From: Fontibacillus phaseoli
GTDB taxonomy: Bacteria; Bacillota; Bacilli; Paenibacillales; Paenibacillaceae
Direction: 5' to 3'
DNA: 64,000 bases
Assembly (NCBI RefSeq): GCF_003337355.1
Contig: NZ_QPJW01000001.1
Coordinates: 62,001 to 126,000, forward strand
The translations under genes and the position numbers were made by a program. The notes under the pieces are model-generated. The model had not been told where the DNA came from. It made no database searches and saw nothing but the letters and a program-made list of their open reading frames with translations. This document shows, in pieces, positions 37,070 through 45,781 of this stretch (position 1 is the stretch's first letter; the number at the start of each line of letters is the position of its first letter).

Positions 37070-37320
37070 TGACACCGGTCGCCCATCATTTTTGCAGACA
37101 GGGTCGCTGGAACAACTTAAATTATTTTACGGCCAGGTCTTGGGACTAGAGATTATTGAGGATATGGCTGAGCAGCCGGGTTACGCTCTAGATGGAAGAC
37201 GAAGAGGATGAAGTGTGTTTTACTCATGGAATGCCCACTCAGTATATTTTCAAGATCCTGCGGGCAATATCGTGGAGTTTATAGCGAGGCACAATCTGAA
37301 AAACGCTCGTGAAGGTCGAA
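37070..37320 (+). pseudogene. Decayed glyoxalase/VOC-family gene
   Basis: Two separate fragments in different frames read as a VOC protein: GSLEQLKLFYGQVLGLEI at about 37103-37160 and HSVYFQDPAGNIVEFIARHN at about 37230-37295. The middle is missing or shifted and no start is left. The DPAGNIVEF block is the typical C-terminal metal-site motif of the family. 37320-37440 shows no gene. Confidence 0.7.
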
Positions 37321-37450
37321 GGACGAGCGGAATGGATGGAGCTGTGAATAAGAATATGAAGTCTTGACTGATACGCAGCCCGGCTTTTACGTGAATGCGG
37401 AAGATCACGGGGCCGTCCGGGCCGGATCAGAACTTTTTTAAGCGAGCCGA

Positions 37451-38233
37451 TTACTCAATGTCAAAGTTAAAATAGGTGGAGGGATACGGTTCATTTTTTA
37501 ACGTATAGTGCCACCATTCCTTGCTATAAGGCTTGAAGCCTTGATTCACCATGGCGGTTTTTAGAATATACCGGTTTTTCCGCTGCTCTTTCGTAATCAG
37601 CTTCGTGCCATGGCTGGAAATTTCGCCTAGAAAGTCCACCCGGCTGCCCATATCGACCTCTTCGCCGGTTCTTTTATAGACGAGAGTCAGATCGACCGTG
37701 CTACCCCGGGAATGTCCGGATTTGCCGGAAAGGTAACCCAGCTTGAACAGATTCTTTTTGTCGACGTCCGGATAAAACAGGTCCTTCATCAGGATATCAT
37801 CGCTTTTCTTGGACCAGGAGATGAAGTGGTTTACGGCTTTTTGCGGACGATAGGCATCGATGATTTTGAGCCGGTATCCTTGCTTGTCCAACTCCTCATT
37901 CGCTTTTTTCAGAGCTTTGGCCGCTTTGGACGTCAGGATAGCCAGCGGCGCTTCATACCCTTTAATCTGCTGCCCGATAAAGTTATTATCGCTATAATAC
38001 CGGATATCATACTGGGCGGTCGGAATGACTTCATCCAGATAAACAAAGCCTTTCGGCAGTTTGTTCTGCTTGATGACGACAGGCTCCTCTATGCCCTCCG
38101 GATGAGGCTTGCTGTCCGTGGCGGCAGCCGCGTTGCTTTCACGGGTGAAGCTACAGGCCATAATGATCATCAAAAGGGATAATCCCATGATGGTATAATG
38201 TCGAAAACGGGGGTTAAGACCGGATGCGGACAT
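37451..38233 (-). CDS. D-alanyl-D-alanine dipeptidase, VanX type, exported lipoprotein-like
   Basis: 260 residues. A hydrophobic leader ([11 protein letters not shown]) ends in a cysteine that could be a lipobox, so the protein is probably outside the membrane. The M15D zinc peptidase core is complete: [13 protein letters not shown] carries the His and Asp ligands, EWWHY carries the catalytic Glu and the third His, and DAYRP holds the stabilising Arg. ATG 38233 is chosen: AAGGAG lies eight bases upstream, while the GTG at 38242 overlaps it. Exported VanX-like enzymes salvage D-Ala-D-Ala from cell-wall turnover. There are no vanHA genes nearby, so this is not a vancomycin-resistance cluster. 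Confidence 0.88.
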   Translation of the reverse strand: MSASGLNPRFRHYTIMGLSLLMIIMACSFTRESNAAAATDSKPHPEGIEEPVVIKQNKLPKGFVYLDEVIPTAQYDIRYYSDNNFIGQQIKGYEAPLAILTSKAAKALKKANEELDKQGYRLKIIDAYRPQKAVNHFISWSKKSDDILMKDLFYPDVDKKNLFKLGYLSGKSGHSRGSTVDLTLVYKRTGEEVDMGSRVDFLGEISSHGTKLITKEQRKNRYILKTAMVNQGFKPYSKEWWHYTLKNEPYPSTYFNFDIE

Positions 38234-38394
38234 GAATTTCACTCCTTTGCTTGGCTTGCTTGGATAGTTTGGTTACTTTACCTTGCTCTCTGCTACTTTG
38301 TTTTGTTTTGTGTTTGTGCTTTGGCCCAAACCCTGCTTCCTATGATTATATTATAGTGGCTTATACTACGAAACCTATTGGATGAGGTGAGAAA

Positions 38395-39324
38395 ATGACA
38401 GCATCTTCACTTGACCGTTACAAAGGATGTCTGATCGGGTTGGCGGTAGGCGACGCGATCGGGACGACCGTCGAATTCCAGGCGCCGGGTTCCTTTGCCC
38501 CCGTGACCGATATGGTTGGCGGCGGCGTGTTTCAGCTCCGGGCCGGACAATGGACGGATGATACTTCCATGGCGCTCTGCCTGGGGGAGAGTTTGCTGAA
38601 TAAGCAAGGATTCGATCCCAAAGCCCAGATGGCCCGCTATCACAGCTGGATGCGGCACGGCTATTTAAGCTCCACCGGGGAATGTTTTGATATCGGAAAC
38701 GCCACCAGAGAGGCGATCTTGAATTTTGAAAGAACGGGAGAAGGCTACTCCGGATCGCAAGATCCTAATTCGGCAGGCAACGGCTCCATCATGAGACTCG
38801 CACCCGTTCCGATGTTTTATGGAGCAAAGCCGGAGAGTGCCATTCACTTTGCGGGGCTAAGTTCCAAAACAACGCATGCCGCGACGGAATGCATCGATGC
38901 CTGCATGGGATTTGCCGCCTGCATTCTCGGCGCGCTTTACGGATGGAGCAAGGAGGACATTTTGTCGGATAAGCCTATCAAGGAGTTCTTGGGGGCTGCT
39001 ACATTAGCTCCGAAGGTGGAGGAAGTGCTCGGAGGGTCGTATAAAGATAGCGAACCCCCGCTCATCCGCGGTACCGGCTATGTCGTTAAATCACTGGAAG
39101 CGGCTTTATGGGCCTTCCATAAGTCAAACACTTATGAGGAAGGCGTTCTGCTGGCGGTAAATCTTGGGGAAGACGCAGACACGACAGCGGCGGTATATGG
39201 GCAGTTGGCGGGAGCCTTCTACGGCTTCGCGGCAATTCCCGGGCATTGGGTCAACAAATTGGCCTACGGCGATTTGATTGAAGACCTGGCCGAGCAGCTT
39301 TATAAGCATGCTTATAAAGGTTGA
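38395..39324 (+). CDS. ADP-ribosylglycohydrolase family protein
   Basis: 309 residues of the DraG/ARH fold, an all-helical di-metal hydrolase that removes ADP-ribose from proteins or small molecules. The N-terminal metal motif is GQWTDDTSMAL and the C-terminal one GEDADTTAAVYGQLAGA. GAGGTG precedes the ATG. Natural substrate is unknown. Single gene followed by a long repeat-rich gap. Confidence 0.9.
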   Translation: MTASSLDRYKGCLIGLAVGDAIGTTVEFQAPGSFAPVTDMVGGGVFQLRAGQWTDDTSMALCLGESLLNKQGFDPKAQMARYHSWMRHGYLSSTGECFDIGNATREAILNFERTGEGYSGSQDPNSAGNGSIMRLAPVPMFYGAKPESAIHFAGLSSKTTHAATECIDACMGFAACILGALYGWSKEDILSDKPIKEFLGAATLAPKVEEVLGGSYKDSEPPLIRGTGYVVKSLEAALWAFHKSNTYEEGVLLAVNLGEDADTTAAVYGQLAGAFYGFAAIPGHWVNKLAYGDLIEDLAEQLYKHAYKG

Positions 39325-39411
39325 GGATGAAGGGTGCAATAATTTGGGTCAGTATAACATAGTGGAAGTTACAGAGGAGTAATGGGGTGTGGCTGAGATT
39401 TACAGGGATCC

Positions 39412-39668
39412 ACTAAGGCAAACTGAGGAAACTGAGAAAGCTGAGGAAACTGGGGAAACTGAGGCAAACTGAGGAAACTGAGGAAGCTGAGGAAACTGAG
39501 GCAAACTGAGGCAAACTAGGCACACTAAGGCAACACTAAGGAACACTAGGGGACACTAGGGCACACTAACTAAGGCGCAATAAGCACACTAAGGCACGCT
39601 AAGGCATATTAAGGAACACATTAAGGAACACATTAAGGAACACATTAAGGAACACATTAAGGAACACC
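39412..39668. repeat. Evolving purine-rich tandem repeat
   Basis: Begins with 9-bp GAGGAAACT units, changes to roughly 10-bp AAGGCACACT units, and ends with 12-13-bp ATTAAGGAACAC units (four near-perfect copies at about 39616-39668). No coding potential. Confidence 0.75.
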
Positions 39669-39749
39669 AGTGAACTGCTGGCTCTACTGGGCGCTCATAT
39701 CAGCACCACTTAACATTACTAAACTCCACTTCATTTTTGCGCAAGGAAA

Positions 39750-39945
39750 TAATAACTGGAAAACCTCCAGCTAATTTTGCTGATTTGCCTAAAATGCTGG
39801 GGTTAACTGGAAAACCTCCAGTTAATTTTGCGAATGTTAGGGACTTGTGGGCGGATAGGTTTAATTAGATGGAGGTTTTCCATCTAATTTTGATTTTTGG
39901 GAATATGCGGAACAATTAACTGGAGGAAACACAGTTAATTGTTCC
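39750..39945. repeat. Second cluster of AACTGG...CCAGTT palindromic repeats
   Basis: Copies near 39754 and 39804 (AACTGGAAAACCTCCAGTT core), a variant near 39862 in the opposite sense, and at 39909-39945 a perfect 14-bp inverted repeat GGAACAATTAACTG / CAGTTAATTGTTCC with a 9-base loop. Confidence 0.75.
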
Positions 39946-40004
39946 CCGACGGCCGACAGCCGGCGGCTCGAAGCCTCCATAACAAGTAAATCAGCAAGCT
40001 ATTC

Positions 40005-40034
40005 AAGCAAGAGGACTATTCCTCTTGCTTATTT
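40005..40034. terminator. Hairpin, possible bidirectional terminator
   Basis: AAGCAAGAGGA (40005-40015) pairs perfectly with TCCTCTTGCTT (40020-40030), followed by ATTT. There is no close upstream gene, so its role is unclear. Confidence 0.5.
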
Positions 40035-40224
40035 GTACTTGGCATTGTTATTTGATGCAAAAATTCCCGGACCATTTCACTTGACTAGTTCATTCAATTC
40101 CATTATATTAGTAAATGCTTTAATAATTAAGTCATAATTATTTCAGTTATTTAATTAAAATTTTAATATAAGCAACGCAAGCGAGGTGCAAACAAAAAAG
40201 AAGGAAAATATGGAGGGAATCCAG

Positions 40225-40656
40225 TTGGTACAAAGGGAAACGCTGCTTGAAGTAACCACGATGTTCGGCACTCTCATTAAAGCCATTTCGCAGGAGTGGA
40301 ACAAACGGGGAGGAGAATATAACGTAAGCTTTCCGCAGTTCAAAATGCTTCATATTTTGAATAAGACCGGACAGCAAAAGGTTTCGCATCTGGCAGAAAA
40401 GCTGGGGTTAACCTCGGCGGCCATCACAGGCCTCACGGACCGTCTTTTGACGGAAGGCTATGTTACAAGGGATCGGGACGAGAAGGACCGCAGGGTTGTT
40501 TACATTGCGATTACGGAAAAAGGGCAAGAAATTATCCAGACGATTACGGAAAATCACGAGGAATCGACGCAAACGATTTTCAATACGCTGAATGATGAGG
40601 ATATCATGCATCTGAAGCGTATTTTTACGGCCATGCTTGACACTATTGAAAGATAG
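40225..40656 (+). CDS. MarR-family transcriptional regulator
   Basis: 143-residue winged-helix repressor. The wHTH region is clear: VSHLAEKLGLTSAAITGLTDRLLTEGYVTRDRDEKDRRVVYIAITEKG. TTG 40225 is taken as the start because TGGAGGGA is well placed before it and the length is typical. The frame extends to a GTG at 40186 with only a weak site. The MFS pump gene follows 41 bases downstream, so this is probably a self-regulated efflux operon induced by a ligand of MarR. Confidence 0.88.
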   Translation: MVQRETLLEVTTMFGTLIKAISQEWNKRGGEYNVSFPQFKMLHILNKTGQQKVSHLAEKLGLTSAAITGLTDRLLTEGYVTRDRDEKDRRVVYIAITEKGQEIIQTITENHEESTQTIFNTLNDEDIMHLKRIFTAMLDTIER

Positions 40657-40697
40657 ATAAGCATAGATAAACAGATAAACAGAGGTGGAGAGAGAAA

Positions 40698-42338
40698 ATG
40701 GAACACTTATCATCAAAGCGCAAAGTAACGATTATGATCGCCATTATGGCGGCCATGTTCTTTGCGGCAATTAACCAGACGATCACGAGTACTGCGATGC
40801 CGCGGATTATTTCGATCCTGGACGGCATGGATTATTACACATGGACGATTAACATTTATTTGTTAACTTCGACGATTGCGACCGTGCTGGTCGGGAAACT
40901 GTCCGATATGTTCGGACGAAAACCGTTTGTATTGATCGGTATTTTATTGTTTATGGCTGGAGCCTTTCTTACAGGGACTTCCAACGACGTATTTCAGTTT
41001 ATTACTTACCGGGGTATCCAAGGGATCGGCGCCGGCATTATTCAATCCACGGCCTTTACGGCGGTAGGGGACTTGTTCGCTCCGCGTGAACGCGGGAAAT
41101 GGATGGGCTTCATGACTGCGATCTTCGGTTTTTCCAGCGTACTTGGCCCGACGCTTGGCGGATATCTGGTAGACCATCTGGATTGGCACTGGCTGTTCTG
41201 GATTTTCCTGCCGCTCGGCATCGTTGCCTTCATTATGATTCTTACCTTGTTCCCGAAAGTGGATCGCAAGCGTGGAGAAAGCATTGACTATCTCGGTTCG
41301 TTGTTCATGACAACGACCATCGTACCGCTGTTGCTCGCGTTTTCTTGGGCCGGTACGCAATATGACTGGGGTTCGGTACAAATTTTGGGCCTTCTCGCGG
41401 TTACTTTAGTTTCGGCTATCATTTTTGTGTTCGTGGAATTGAAAACCAAAAATCCGATTTTGCCGATGCATCTGTTTAAAAACGGCGTCGTTACGATTTC
41501 AAATATCATCGGATTCATTATGAACTTCGGCATGATGGGCGCCATGATCTATATCTCTTTCTTCGTACAGGGCGTTATGGGCATTTCGCCTACTTATTCC
41601 GGGTATGTTACGATGCCAATGTCTATTTTTATGGTCGTAACGAGTGCCATTACAGGCCAACTCATTGCAAAAAAAGGCAAGTACAAGCGCTATGCCTTGA
41701 TCGGTGTACCGATCATGATTGTAGGTATGGCGTTGATGGTAGTTATGAACAGCGTCGGGATGGCGGTTCTGGCCATGATCGTGTTCGGTATGGGCCTTGG
41801 TTTGGGGATGCCCGTATTCTCGCTGGCTACGCAAAATGCGGTTCCGCATAAGGAACTCGGTGTGGTTACGGCTTCTTCCCAATTGTTCCGTAACCTCGGC
41901 GGTACGATCGGTATCGCGGTGATGGGTACGGTTATGTCAAACAGCCTGACGACCAACCTGACGACAGCGATGACGTCGGCAGACGCTCCTGACTTCAGTC
42001 AAATAGATCCGGAGATGGCGAAGCAATTGACGGCATTTGCCAATCCGCAAGCGCTGATGAACAAGCCGCTGATCGAGCAAACGCAGGCAAGCTTGCCTGC
42101 CGATGTACAGCCCTTGTTCGCGCAAATGATCGCAGGAATTCGCGATGCGCTCGGCGATACGTTGTCCGTCGTGTTTCTGACGGCTACGCTCGTACTGGTT
42201 GTGGCATTCGTTCTGGTATTCTTCCTGAAGGAACTTCCGCTCCGCACGACAAATGAAGCGGCCCCAACAGATGCAGCTCCGCAGGAAGCAAAAGAGGGTA
42301 ACCAGGTTACTCATACAACGGCCGGAGCTAAGGCGTAA
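40698..42338 (+). CDS. MFS drug efflux transporter, DHA2 (EmrB/QacA) family
   Basis: 546-residue membrane protein with about 14 hydrophobic segments. The family motifs are visible: VGKLSDMFGRKP (motif A, after helix 2), the GIGAGIIQSTAFTAVGDLFAPRERGK region, and FSSVLGPTLGGYLVD (motif C, antiporter signature). It should export toxic compounds using the proton gradient. ATG with GAGGTGGAGAG upstream. Co-transcribed with the MarR regulator; ends at a strong hairpin. Confidence 0.92.
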   Translation: MEHLSSKRKVTIMIAIMAAMFFAAINQTITSTAMPRIISILDGMDYYTWTINIYLLTSTIATVLVGKLSDMFGRKPFVLIGILLFMAGAFLTGTSNDVFQFITYRGIQGIGAGIIQSTAFTAVGDLFAPRERGKWMGFMTAIFGFSSVLGPTLGGYLVDHLDWHWLFWIFLPLGIVAFIMILTLFPKVDRKRGESIDYLGSLFMTTTIVPLLLAFSWAGTQYDWGSVQILGLLAVTLVSAIIFVFVELKTKNPILPMHLFKNGVVTISNIIGFIMNFGMMGAMIYISFFVQGVMGISPTYSGYVTMPMSIFMVVTSAITGQLIAKKGKYKRYALIGVPIMIVGMALMVVMNSVGMAVLAMIVFGMGLGLGMPVFSLATQNAVPHKELGVVTASSQLFRNLGGTIGIAVMGTVMSNSLTTNLTTAMTSADAPDFSQIDPEMAKQLTAFANPQALMNKPLIEQTQASLPADVQPLFAQMIAGIRDALGDTLSVVFLTATLVLVVAFVLVFFLKELPLRTTNEAAPTDAAPQEAKEGNQVTHTTAGAKA

Positions 42339-42371
42339 GCTAATTATTCGGGTATGCAGCAAGTAAAAATA

Positions 42372-42412
42372 AAGGGCAATGCCGAGGTCTTTGACCTTGG
42401 CATTGCCCTTAT
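42372..42412. terminator. Bidirectional terminator
   Basis: AAGGGCAATGCC ... GGCATTGCCCTT with an extended inner AGGTC/GACCT stem, lying between convergent MFS and YceI genes. Confidence 0.9.
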
Positions 42413-42421
42413 TTATTTGGT

Positions 42422-43150
42422 TTAGCGCTCCAGCACGAGCTCGAGTTGGACGGAAATGTCATTTTCGGTTTCGAGTACGACCGAATGCGGATTTTCCATG
42501 CCGAAGTCGGCGAAGGTTACTTTCGTAAGACCCGATAATCTAACTTGACCTTCCTGATACAGCGCCTGCCCGTCAAACGAGACTTCCTTATCGATCCCTT
42601 TGACGGTCAGTGTCCCGTTCATGGTGAGATCATAGATCGAACCTTCCGTCCATTTTGCAGGCAGCCCCTCGAAGGAGGATGCCGTAAAGGAAGCTTCCGG
42701 GAATTCCGCTACGTTGAAGAATTCCGCTTGCTGGATATGCCCGTCCCGTTGGCCGTTTCCGGAACTTACTTGGGTCATGTTAATCTTGCCGTCAGCTTTC
42801 ATCTTGGCGGGTTCTTCCAGGTCGATAACCCAGTTGCCGCTAACCGCCGTATTTTCAAAATTAACGGTCTCCCTGGAAGTAGTGACCGAAAAATAAACTT
42901 TCGAGTCCGCGGCGGTCACCCATTCTCCATTCAACTGAGCAGGATCTACTACCGCTCCTTCCTGGTTGCCCGCCGCGTTGGCCGCGGCATCGGCAGGCGC
43001 CGAGTTAACGGTTGAGCTTCCTGCAGGAATAGCTTTTGTTATTTGTACCTGATTGCCTAAATAATGATCTAGAAATGCATAGCCGCCCGCACCGACGAGT
43101 AGAATTGCAGCAGCGCCTGTAATAATCCAATTTCTAGTTTTTTTGTTCAT
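42422..43150 (-). CDS. Membrane-anchored YceI-family protein
   Basis: 242 residues. An N-terminal transmembrane anchor (about residues 8-28) is followed by a short Ala/Asn-rich linker and a YceI lipocalin-like barrel (about 70-242; WVIDLEEPAKMKADGKINM and FPEASFTASSFEG blocks, ending SVVLETENDISVQLELVLER). YceI barrels bind isoprenoid lipids. ATG at 43150 with AGGAGGAA upstream. It is divergent from the two-component system, which could regulate it, but no site is evident. Confidence 0.87.
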   Translation of the reverse strand: MNKKTRNWIITGAAAILLVGAGGYAFLDHYLGNQVQITKAIPAGSSTVNSAPADAAANAAGNQEGAVVDPAQLNGEWVTAADSKVYFSVTTSRETVNFENTAVSGNWVIDLEEPAKMKADGKINMTQVSSGNGQRDGHIQQAEFFNVAEFPEASFTASSFEGLPAKWTEGSIYDLTMNGTLTVKGIDKEVSFDGQALYQEGQVRLSGLTKVTFADFGMENPHSVVLETENDISVQLELVLER

Positions 43151-43369
43151 GGATTTATTCCTCCTATCCTGATCTGTTTTTTAATCTAACACCCTAATGT
43201 GTCGGGAAGATGTCCGAGTGAAAGTTCCACCGGATACCAATTTAGGTGGATAAAAGGTTTTGAGATACTTGCGGGGGATGCGAGGATATGTTAAATGATT
43301 AAATACGAGAATCTACGTATATCAAAAATAAGTTATTCGCAAATATTACGCGATTTAAAGGAGGATGCC

Positions 43370-44053
43370 GTGAAAACCGTACTTATTGTAGAAGATGAAG
43401 AGGCGATCTCACGCGTCCTTGCCGCCTATCTTAAGAAGGCAGGATTTTTGCCCCTCAGGGCGTCTACCGGGGCAGCGGCATTGGAGCAATTCGAGGTGAA
43501 TGGTCCGGAATTGGTTCTGCTTGACCTGATGCTGCCCGATACCGACGGGATGGCACTGCTGTCCACGATTCGGAAAACCAGCGCCTGCCCCGTTATTATG
43601 CTGACGGCGCGGGACGGAATTGCCGACCGGCTGGCGGGCCTCGATGGCGGTGCCGATGACTATATGATTAAGCCCTTCGTTCCGGAAGAGGTAGTTGCGC
43701 GGGTAAATGCCGTACTGCGCCGACAGCCGCACTGGATTGACCGGGGGAGCAAGCGAATTTACGGCAATTTGGTCATCGACCTTGCCGCCAAGCAGGTTAT
43801 GGTGAACGGGGCGGAGGTCGCGTTAAATCCCCGGGAGTTGGCTTTGATGTTGTTTCTGTCGGAATGGCCGAACCGGACGTTTACCCGGGAGCAGCTGATT
43901 GAACAGGTGTGGGGAATCGACTACGACGGCAGCGACCGTGCGGTCGATTTGTCCGTCAAGCGGCTGAGGCAATCGCTGTCCCATTGGCCGATCGAAGAAG
44001 GAGAAATCCGTACGCTACGGGGAATGGGGTATCAGTTGTGGATCAGAGAATAA
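43370..44053 (+). CDS. OmpR/PhoB-family response regulator
   Basis: 227 residues: a receiver domain (about 1-120) with phospho-acceptor Asp52 in LVLLDLMLP and conserved Lys in DYMIKPFVPEE, then a winged-helix output domain (about 130-227, ending TLRGMGYQLWI). GTG 43370 has AAAGGAGG directly upstream; the longer frame from 43295 has no such signal. The kinase gene overlaps its 3' end. Confidence 0.92.
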   Translation: MKTVLIVEDEEAISRVLAAYLKKAGFLPLRASTGAAALEQFEVNGPELVLLDLMLPDTDGMALLSTIRKTSACPVIMLTARDGIADRLAGLDGGADDYMIKPFVPEEVVARVNAVLRRQPHWIDRGSKRIYGNLVIDLAAKQVMVNGAEVALNPRELALMLFLSEWPNRTFTREQLIEQVWGIDYDGSDRAVDLSVKRLRQSLSHWPIEEGEIRTLRGMGYQLWIRE

Positions 44054-45453
44054 ATAAGAAACAAACCTCGATCTTGTCATACTGGACGATCCGGTATTTT
44101 ATTATTTTATGTCTCGGTTTGGCCATCATCGCCCTGGCAGCCGTCTACTGGATCCGGGAAACGGCGATGGATAACCGGTTGAAGACGACGGGCCTGTTGG
44201 GGCAGGAAATTTCCGAGCGGGTAGCTGCCCCTGGCGGAGAGATCGTGATCCCGCCTGAATTTGATAAGCTGTTGAAAAGCAGGTTTGTCTATTTCAATTT
44301 GGACAAGAACGAACTCTGTCTGATTATTACCGACAGACAGGGAAATCTGATCTTTTCCCGGCCGGAGATCAGTGAGGGGCAAATGCGAAACAAACTGACG
44401 GATGACCTTGCCCGCTCGAAGGACCACCGGTTTCTCGCCGTGACAACGCCGATTATGAGCGGCAGTGAGCCGATGGGTCAGGTATCGCTGCTACAATCCA
44501 AACGCTCGCTTACTTACAGTCCGAATGAAATTATCTTGATCGCGGTGCTACTGCTTACGCTCATTCTGTGCGGCTGGATCACCCTGTATTCCTTGTCCCG
44601 GAAGTTGTCCCGTCCGATTCGCAGCGTGGCTCGCAGCGCCAGGCAAATTGCGGCGGGCTCGTATGATGTCGAGTTGAACGTGAAGACGCGGGAACGGGAG
44701 ATCAATGAACTGGTCGGTTCCTTTAAAGACATGGCCTTACGGCTGAAGCAGCTGGAGGAATGGCGCGCCTTGTCGCTAGCCGGCGTTACGCATGAACTGA
44801 AAACTCCGGTCACATCCATAAAGGGACTGTTGCTGGCTGTACGCGAGGACGTCGTTAGCCCGGAGGAAGCAGAGGAGTTTCTCGATATCGCGCTCAAAGA
44901 ATCGGAACGAATGGAACGGATGGTCGCCGATTTGCTCAATTACAACGCGATGTCCTCGGGCAGTTTGGAGATGCGGAGCGATCGCCTCGATGTGAAGGTG
45001 CTCGTTGAGGAGATCGTGTACCAATGGAAACTGGCGCATGAGAAAGATGAAGTCACCGTCACCGTGAATTCCGAAGACGGTGATCTGCTAACCGGCGGGG
45101 ATGCGCTCAGAATCCAGCAGATTATCGTCAATCTGCTGAATAACGCGCTTCAGGCTTCAACTTGTGAGCGCCCGCTGCAAATCGGTATCCTGCTTACGGC
45201 GTGCGATAACCATATTGAAATTGCCGTCAGCGATAACGGCAGCGGGATTGCGGCGGAAGAACAAAGCCAAATTTTTGAACGCTTTTATCGCGGGGAATCG
45301 AAAAAACGCAAGGTGCGCGGCTTGGGGTTGGGATTGACCTACAGCCGTTTACTTGCCCGTGCTCAGGGTGGGGAGTTAAAGCTGGACAGCAGTTCGGATA
45401 TCGGCAGCACTTTTGTGCTGAAGCTTCGGCATCAGGCCCATGTAGTCAATTAA
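44038..45453 (+). CDS. Sensor histidine kinase
   Basis: 471 residues. Two transmembrane helices (about residues 14-36 and 165-185) flank an extracytoplasmic sensor domain of about 125 residues. A HAMP domain (SRKLSRPIRSVARSARQIAAG) and the HisKA domain with His252 in LAGVTHELKTP follow. The ATPase domain has IVNLLNNALQA (N box), VSDNGSGI (G1) and GLGLGLTYSRLL (G2). GTG 44038 lies 16 bases inside the end of the regulator gene with GGGG upstream. Signal unknown; output may involve the adjacent YceI or MFS genes (inference). Confidence 0.9.
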   Translation: MDQRINKKQTSILSYWTIRYFIILCLGLAIIALAAVYWIRETAMDNRLKTTGLLGQEISERVAAPGGEIVIPPEFDKLLKSRFVYFNLDKNELCLIITDRQGNLIFSRPEISEGQMRNKLTDDLARSKDHRFLAVTTPIMSGSEPMGQVSLLQSKRSLTYSPNEIILIAVLLLTLILCGWITLYSLSRKLSRPIRSVARSARQIAAGSYDVELNVKTREREINELVGSFKDMALRLKQLEEWRALSLAGVTHELKTPVTSIKGLLLAVREDVVSPEEAEEFLDIALKESERMERMVADLLNYNAMSSGSLEMRSDRLDVKVLVEEIVYQWKLAHEKDEVTVTVNSEDGDLLTGGDALRIQQIIVNLLNNALQASTCERPLQIGILLTACDNHIEIAVSDNGSGIAAEEQSQIFERFYRGESKKRKVRGLGLGLTYSRLLARAQGGELKLDSSSDIGSTFVLKLRHQAHVVN

Positions 45454-45467
45454 TCCGCTTCATTGAA

Positions 45468-45508
45468 CAAGCCGTCTATCGCCTTTCGGGGCGAGGGACG
45501 GCTTTGTT
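45468..45508 (+). terminator. Terminator of the two-component operon
   Basis: CAAGCCGTC pairs with GACGGCTTTG around a TATCGCC/GGCGAGG inner stem, then TTTG. Confidence 0.75.
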
Positions 45509-45781
45509 TGTTACCGATGATTAGGAAGGGGGTGAAGTCGAGTAAGGGAATAGCGCAATCCGGGACCGGAACCGGAGGCTCGGTCCAATCTTAAGCGGAG
45601 AAAAATCAACTAGCTTAAGACGGTGATTTTGTCCGCCTCCCGGCAAATCGACCTTTATGAACAACATAATCTCGTTGAAGAACCGGGACATGTTGTCCGA
45701 TTGCCGTTCGGCGTGTTGTTGTTCATTACAGCAGCTCAAGGCTTATGTTTGCCCTAATGTAACTTCTTCACTGCCAGGTTC
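45509..45781 (+). other. Short gap with a possible gene-end fragment
   Basis: A frame ending at about 45759 reads QIDLYEQHNLVEEPGHVVRLPFGVLLFITAAQ and looks protein-like, but it has no start or conserved family that I recognise. It may be the 3' scrap of a deleted gene. Confidence 0.25.

Noticed and set aside
37451..38233. Vancomycin resistance cluster because of the VanX-like gene
   Set aside because: No vanH, vanA or vanRS genes are near, and the protein looks exported.
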